DNA of 64,000 nucleotides from Rhynchonema sp. JSB1_4 (lineage: Eukaryota; Nematoda; Chromadorea; Monhysterida; Xyalidae), in assembly GCA_030248065.1 (NCBI GenBank), contig JASAMV010003756.1:1-64000 (forward strand), written 5' to 3'. How positions within the stretch are numbered: the first letter of the stretch is position 1; every line of letters begins with the position of its first letter. Positions 59,539 through 64,000 of this stretch are shown here, piece after piece. The notes beneath the pieces were generated by a model, which worked only from the letters and a program-made list of their open reading frames with translations, was not told the origin of the DNA and made no database searches. The translations under genes and the position numbers were made by a program.

Positions 59539-60338
59539 TTTTCTTGTTGTGGAACTGCGATTGGATTATGGAACAGCTAAAACACGAATGAATTGCTGAA
59601 ATACCCCGCCAAACCTAGGCGTAGACAGGACTCCAAATTAATTTTTCAATAATTTGCTAAATACAACAGTTACAAAATGCTCTCGCATCCCATTATCATA
59701 AGAATTTTTCAATTTTATGCTTTTCATGAGCAGACGCAGGGTAGTTCCTTGGGGAGGGGGCCCAAAGGTACAAAGCCGAGTTACCTTAACCCAGTGTAGT
59801 TCCTGGCCCGGGGAGATAGCGGACTCCCCGTTTTTTTTCGGAGGGGGAGATAGTGTACCCCCGAGGGGGGAGACCAAAATTCAGGAAAAAGTCACTTTTT
59901 GAGGTGAAAATTTTGACCCACTCTTGCCCATTTTAGGAAAAAATTCCCTACAAAAAGGGTATTTTGGCGATGTTTGACAATATCGACCTGAAAATCACAC
60001 ATTTTAGGCCTAAAAGTGCCCATTTTAGGCCTAAAATGCCTGGCAAAAATTGGGGGAGATAGTGTACCCGGAGTGAGGGTGAGATAGGGGATAGTGTACC
60101 ACCCAGTCGTGTAGCTACCCAGGCGGAGCGGCAACCTACTGTACCACGAAAATGTGGGGCGGCAACCTACCTACTGTACCAGCTGAGCTAGGGGGGAACA
60201 AAAATTTTTTGGTCGAAATATTGATCAAATTGTACGCTAAAACAATAATTTCGCGCGCAGCGCGCGATTTTTCGCCTATTTGGAGTGAAAAATACCGATT
60301 TTATACTGCTTTGAGCCAAAAATCGCAACCCACTGTAC
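59539..60338. repeat. Left part of the transposon nest
   Basis: No gene. G-rich blocks with repeated GGGGAGATAGTGTACC (59810-60100), then CAGTCGTGTAGCTACCCAGG (60099-60118), which resembles the left end of the element at 62409. Sequence at 60160-60345 matches 62460-62660, including a CGCGCGCAGCGCGCGATTTTT-like core. This looks like one element of the same family as 62409-63153, later broken by further insertions. I could not match its target duplication. Confidence 0.6.
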
Positions 60339-60346
60339 CAGCCGGG

Positions 60347-60748
60347 CATAGTAGTGGCTGGGGGGGGGTTACCCCCCTCAGTACTTACCTACCACAAAAC
60401 CCGAGGGGGGTTGGGGCTGGGGGGGTTGAGTACTTACCTCTCACAACTCCAAATCATACCTCTCACAAGCAATTTTATACCTTTTTAAGGCAAAAATCGA
60501 TGTTTTTCGACCTCATTTTCCCAAAAATCGCGCGCTCCGCGCGCAAACCCACCCATAATACCTATTTCTAGGCGATTTTCGGCGAAAATTTTGAAAAAGT
60601 ACTATTTTCACCTCAATTTTTGGCCAAAACTGTATCACAAAAACGGTGTTTTTTCGCCTTTTTGGGTGACCAAAATCATACCTCTCACGCTTCCGGTCCC
60701 AACCCCGCATCATACTTACCTCCCACACATGGGCCTGCCACCACACTG
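60347..60748. mobile_element. Non-autonomous hAT-like element in the nest
   Basis: Ends CATAGTAGTGGCTGGG (left) and CCTGCCACCACACTG (right) are imperfect inverted repeats. They are flanked by the identical 8-bp duplication CAGCCGGG (60339-60346 and 60749-60756). Removing the element and one copy restores a sequence matching 62650-62670 (GTGCCAGCCGGG...GGCGGCGACCTA), an independent empty-site check. It carries a CGCGCGCTCCGCGCGC core in inverse orientation to 61198-61216. Confidence 0.85.
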
Positions 60749-60766
60749 CAGCCGGGGGCGGCGACC

Positions 60767-60957
60767 TACCGTGGCGGTATTAACTCACTGACCCCATTTT
60801 GGGGGCTCTATTCCGGGGGGCCTCTATTAATTCACTGACCCCATTTTCAAAAAATTATTTTCGTTTCTCAGCGAGAGCGTTCCAAATCCGGTGTTATTTT
60901 CGATCGATATTCCGAGGGGGCCCTATTCCGGGGGGCTCTGTTTAGGTTTCTACGGTA
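60767..60957. mobile_element. TACCGT...ACGGTA MITE, copy 1
   Basis: Begins TACCGT and ends TTTAGGTTTCTACGGTA. The right terminus read inward (TACCGTAGAAACCTAAA) matches 63572 and 63924. The interior has GGGGGGCTCTATT and CACTGACCCCATTTT motifs shared by the other copies. Confidence 0.6.
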
Positions 60958-60973
60958 TGCCCATACCCATAGG

Positions 60974-61402
60974 CAGTGTAGTGGCAGGCAAATGGTTGCA
61001 AGGTACCCTTGGGGGGGATGGATCCAGATGGTTGCAAGGTACCCCCCTACCCAGCCTCCGGGAGGTTGCAAGGTACCCCTGAGGTCCGAAAAAAGGGTGT
61101 TTTTGCATGCATTATACTGCAAATTTGGCCGAAAAAAAATGGTACTTTTTTGCATTTTGGCCGAAAATTTCCCTAAAATACCTATTATATGGAGGTTTGC
61201 GCGCGGAGCGCGCGATTTTTGGGGTTTTGAGGTCGAAAAACACCCATTTTTGCCTATAAAAACCATAAATTGATGGTTGCAAGGTACCCTTCGGGGTGGT
61301 TGCAAGGTACCTACCCTTCCCCCCCATCCCCCCCAAGGGGTGGTTGCAAGGTACCTACTCCTTAGGGGGGGAATCCCCCCATCCCCCCCAGCCACTACAC
61401 TG
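60974..61402. mobile_element. Non-autonomous hAT-like element in the nest
   Basis: Left end CAGTGTAGTGGCAGG and right end CCAGCCACTACACTG are inverted repeats with one mismatch. They are flanked by the identical 8-bp duplication CCCATAGG (60966-60973 and 61403-61410). Tandem GGTTGCAAGGTACC motifs occur near both ends, typical of subterminal repeats. Its right duplication abuts the left duplication of the next element. Confidence 0.9.
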
Positions 61403-61494
61403 CCCATAGGCACCACTGCAGAGGTCGCAATCGGGCCGGCCCGAGCTCGGGCCGGGCCGGGCCGCGATTTTGGGCTTTTGGCTCGGGCCGGGCC

Positions 61495-61915
61495 TATACT
61501 GTCATAAAGAACCGTTCTTTATTTTTCGTGGAAAAAAAACGGTTTTTTTCCGAAAAAAACCGTTTTTTTCCAAATACTTTTCCAGTACTTAAGAACGTAA
61601 TTTCGAAAAATATAACAATTTCAGTGCAAAATTTGTTCGAAGTGACGAGAGTGCTCTTGAAGAGTGTTGAAGTCAGTCGAAAACACTTGGTTTACACGCT
61701 TTTTGGCCCATTTTGGGCCGGTTAATTTTTGTGCTCGAGCCAATTTTTCACTGAAATCGAAAAACTCATCAGTTTTGCATTAGAATTTTTTGGAAAAATT
61801 GGAATAAAGTACCGATATTTTTCCGATCAAAAACCGAAAAGATACCCACGGAAAAATAAACGTAAAAGTATTCGGGTTTCCGAAAAAAAACCGGTTTTTT
61901 CCGCCTGCCAGTATA
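61495..61915. mobile_element. MITE related to the TATACTTGCG family (TATACTG ends)
   Basis: Starts TATACTG and ends CAGTATA. The interior shares AAAACGGTTTTTTTCC blocks and CTTTTCCAGTACTTAAG with 4718-5121 and 62712-63140 but diverges in the middle, suggesting a subfamily. Confidence 0.65.
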
Positions 61916-62250
61916 CCGTATTGTCGGAAATAGAACCCGGGGGTCTATTTTTTCACTGGGGTCATTTTGGGGGGGTTCAATTTATGGGGGGGGTCAATTA
62001 TTGGGGGGTTATATTTTTCATTTGGCCCCCGACGAAAAAAATCATTGTTAATAATGCCCCTAAAAATGGCCTGTTTAGGGTATTTTCTGCCTTTAACAGC
62101 GTTAATTATGCTTAAAAAGCCGTATTCTGCTGAAAACGCAAGCTTAAACAACGTTTGACACAACAACACAGCCTTACCATACCGCTAATCAGTGGTACGG
62201 TGAAGGTTGGGTTCTATTAATGGGGGGGTTCTATTTCCGACAATACGGTA
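61914..62250. mobile_element. TA-flanked MITE with ACCGTATTGTCGG ends
   Basis: Left TACCGTATTGTCGGAAATAG and right CTATTTCCGACAATACGGTA are perfect inverted repeats of about 25 bp, both followed inward by AACCC/GGGTT. Outer TA on both sides fits a Tc1/mariner-type target. It abuts the right TA of 61495-61915, so the two inserted at the same TA. Confidence 0.82.
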
Positions 62251-62408
62251 GCCGGGCCGGGCCGGGCCGGAGATTTGGAGGGTCGGGCCGGGCCGGGCAC
62301 CCCGGCCCGAAGCTTCTGAAGTGACTTATTTTACTGAAAAAGTAGGGTTTTTTTGTCAAAAATACTAAAATTTCTGACGGATTTGGCAAGTAAGTGATCA
62401 GTATTGTC

Positions 62409-63153
62409 CAGTGGTGTGGCTACCCAGGCGTGCAATCAACCTACTGTGCCACCAGAAAGGCCTGCAATCAACCTACCTTACCTACTGTACCGGCCGAGCT
62501 GGGGGGGAACAAAATTTTTTGTCTAAATTTAGATGAAAACGTGCTCTAAAACACTCATTTCCCGCGCAGCGCGCGATTTTTTGATTATTTGGATGGAGTG
62601 AAAAATATCGATTTTATACCATTTTGAGACAAAAATAGCAACCTACTGTGCCAGCCGGGGGGGCGGCGACCTAGGTACCTACTGTACCTAGGGGGGACCC
62701 CCACCCCACACTATACTTGCGTATTTTTCCGCAAAATATATTTTTGGAAAAAAAAACCGTTTTTTTTCCGGAAAAAAAACCGTTTTTTTTTCAAATATTT
62801 TTCCAGTACTTAAGGATACCCATGGTCCAAAAACGCCTATTTTGGAGAAAATTTTGTCGGGAAATGGCCTGAAACATGCTAAAAATGCACTTGGAGATTG
62901 AAAAGTGCTCATTTTGAACTGTTTAGCACCGATTTACATCAGTTTTGACAACATCCTTTCGCAACCCTTGAAAATATTTCGGAAATTTTTGGAAAAAAAA
63001 CCGTTTTTTTTCCAAAAGTTGCCACTTGGAAAAATTTCCGGAAAAATAAAAACGTATTTTTCCGGGCCCTCGGAAAAAAAACGGTTTTTTTCGGTTTTTT
63101 TTTCCGAAAAAAACGGTTTTTTTTCCGGCCCGCAAGTATACCCCACACCATTG
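62409..63153. mobile_element. Non-autonomous hAT-like element nested inside 61419-63403
   Basis: Left end CAGTGGTGTGGC and right end CCCCACACCATTG are inverted repeats. They are flanked by the identical 8-bp duplication GTATTGTC (62401-62408 and 63154-63161). It carries MITE copy B (62712-63140) near its right end, giving three levels of nesting. Confidence 0.88.
62712..63140. mobile_element. MITE, TATACTTGCG family, copy B
   Basis: Begins TATACTTGCG and ends CGCAAGTATA, and is co-linear with copy A (4718-5121) over its full length apart from homopolymer differences. It lies within the hAT-like element at 62409-63153. Confidence 0.87.
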
Positions 63154-63267
63154 GTATTGTCTATCTGGCGACTTTTTCATGGAAAACAATGAATTTTCAA
63201 CCAAAAAAATAGATTCAAAAATCGCAAAAATTATGACAAAAATTGGGTTAAAATCTGAGCCAAGAAT

Positions 63268-63390
63268 TCGGGCCGGGCCGGAGATTTGGGTGTTCGGGCC
63301 GGGCCGGGCCGGAGATTTGGGGGTACGGGTCGGGCCGGGCCGGAGATTTGGGGGCTCGGGCCGGGCCGGGCCGGCCAAACCCGGCCCGAT
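63268..63390. repeat. Tandem GGGCCGGGCCGGAGATTTGG repeats
   Basis: About three to four units of roughly 30 bp with the core GGGCCGGGCCGGAGATTTGG. Shorter versions are at 61432-61495, 62251-62312 and 63683-63745. They lie just inside termini of a hAT-like family and may be subterminal transposase-binding repeats. Confidence 0.8.
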
Positions 63391-63571
63391 TGCTACCTCT
63401 CTGCACCACTGCAGTGTCTGTGCTGACGTGTCAAAATACCTTATTTGGGCTTCCCCTATCCTTAGACACTGCGGTTCTTCTTTATCGTTTTTTCCGTATT
63501 TTTTCGGTTTTTTTACACGAAATATAAAAAAACTGGTTTTTCCGCCAGTAATCGGGCCGGGCCGACCTTCT

Positions 63572-63677
63572 TACCGTAAAACCTAAAATACAAGGGGGGG
63601 CTGTATTTTTTCACTGACCCCATTTAGGGGGGCTGTATTTTTTTTTGGGGGGGGGCTCTATTTTAGGGAATACGGTA
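63572..63677. mobile_element. TACCGT...ACGGTA MITE, copy 2 (short)
   Basis: Left TACCGTAAAACCTAAAATAC and right AGGGAATACGGTA are flanking inverted ends. The interior consists of GGGGGGCTGTATTTTT repeats. Confidence 0.6.
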
Positions 63678-63731
63678 GGTTCGGGCCGGGCTGGAGTTTT
63701 GGTCAGTCGGGCCGGGCCGGACCGAGGTTAC

Positions 63732-63776
63732 CCGGCCCGATCCTAATCTCTGAACCAGAGATTAGGATCGAGCCGG
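63732..63776. repeat. Abutting inverted hAT-like termini (perfect hairpin)
   Basis: CCGGCCCGATCCTAATCTCTG, three bases, then CAGAGATTAGGATCGAGCCGG. These look like the right end of one element and the left end of another of the GGGCC family, facing each other across AAC. Confidence 0.7.
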
Positions 63777-63923
63777 AGATAATGCAGCCTTTGGGATTGT
63801 AACCTGGTCTTTGTCTAACTTTCGCGAGCAGCAAAAAGATAAAATTTGATTTGATTTGACAAACAAAAGCTAAAATCTCTTGTATTGCGCAGTGGAGGAC
63901 GCTTTAGAAGACGATGACCACAA

Positions 63924-64000
63924 TACCGTAAAAACCTAAATACAGCCCCCCCCCGTAATACAGCCCCCAAAAAGGGGTCAGTGAATTAATAGAGCCCCCG
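63924..64000. mobile_element. TACCGT MITE, left end, cut by window edge
   Basis: TACCGTAAAAACCTAAATAC followed by CAGCCCCC repeats and GGGGTCAGTGAATTAATAGA, as in 60767-60957 and 63572-63677. The right end is outside the window. Confidence 0.55.

Larger units (their letters stand above)
61419..63403. mobile_element. Large non-autonomous hAT-like element with GGGCCGGGCC subterminal arrays
   Basis: Left end CAGAGGTCGCAATCGGGCC and right end, read inward, CAGAGAGGTAGCAATCGGGCC. They are flanked by the identical 8-bp duplication CACCACTG (61411-61418 and 63404-63411). About 1985 bp, with three or more later insertions inside (61495-61915, 61914-62250, 62409-63153). GGGCCGGGCC tandem arrays are near each end. 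No transposase ORF. Confidence 0.9.

Noticed and set aside
1..64000. Search for CRISPR arrays, tRNA/rRNA genes, phage or prokaryotic operons.
   Set aside because: None seen. Gene structure is that of an intron-rich animal genome.

Overview
The window is eukaryotic and looks like an ecdysozoan, most probably a nematode. It holds intron-rich genes with short AG-ended introns, and an innexin closely resembling the nematode UNC-7/UNC-9 group. Exons were joined by hand from homology, frame phase and GT/AG (once GC/AG) borders. No search was run, so the organism call is an inference.

Layout. 1-1735: the last four exons of a CCDC149-like coiled-coil gene (+), entering from the left. 2422-6488: a complete THO complex subunit 3 (THOC3/TEX1) WD40 gene (+). 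7342-12811: a C2H2 zinc-finger gene (+) with about eight fingers. 14225-19899: a complete 13-exon ATG13 autophagy gene (+). 21770-23498: a seven-transmembrane receptor (+). About 24.5-32.7 kb: a large minus-strand single-pass membrane protein gene that I do not recognise. It may continue to about 37.6 kb or abut a second minus-strand gene. About 37.6-50.8 kb: no convincing gene. 50.8-55.1 kb: the innexin (+). 57.5-57.9 kb: a cysteine-rich minus-strand ORF of uncertain status. 58539-59538: a complete three-exon SUMO gene (-). 59.6-64.0 kb: a dense nest of non-autonomous DNA transposons.

Mobile elements. Seven insertions have hAT-like hallmarks: short terminal inverted repeats starting CA(G/T/A) and 8-bp target duplications that I could read on both sides (one is 7/8). 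One lies exactly across an intron-exon border of the zinc-finger gene and duplicated the 3' splice site. One sits in a THOC3 intron and itself carries a smaller TA-flanked element. Four sit in the right-hand nest, two of them side by side and one inside another. Several TA-flanked MITE families are also present.

The genes are unrelated housekeeping or signalling genes (mRNA export, autophagy, SUMO, gap junction, receptor) and form no operon or joint pathway. I found no CRISPR array, tRNA, rRNA or prokaryotic feature. I did not find a convincing new biochemical system. The most notable items are the splice-site-duplicating hAT insertion, the nested hAT cluster, the unidentified minus-strand membrane protein with an inverted exon-like duplication, and the frequent GTTGGT 5' splice sites.
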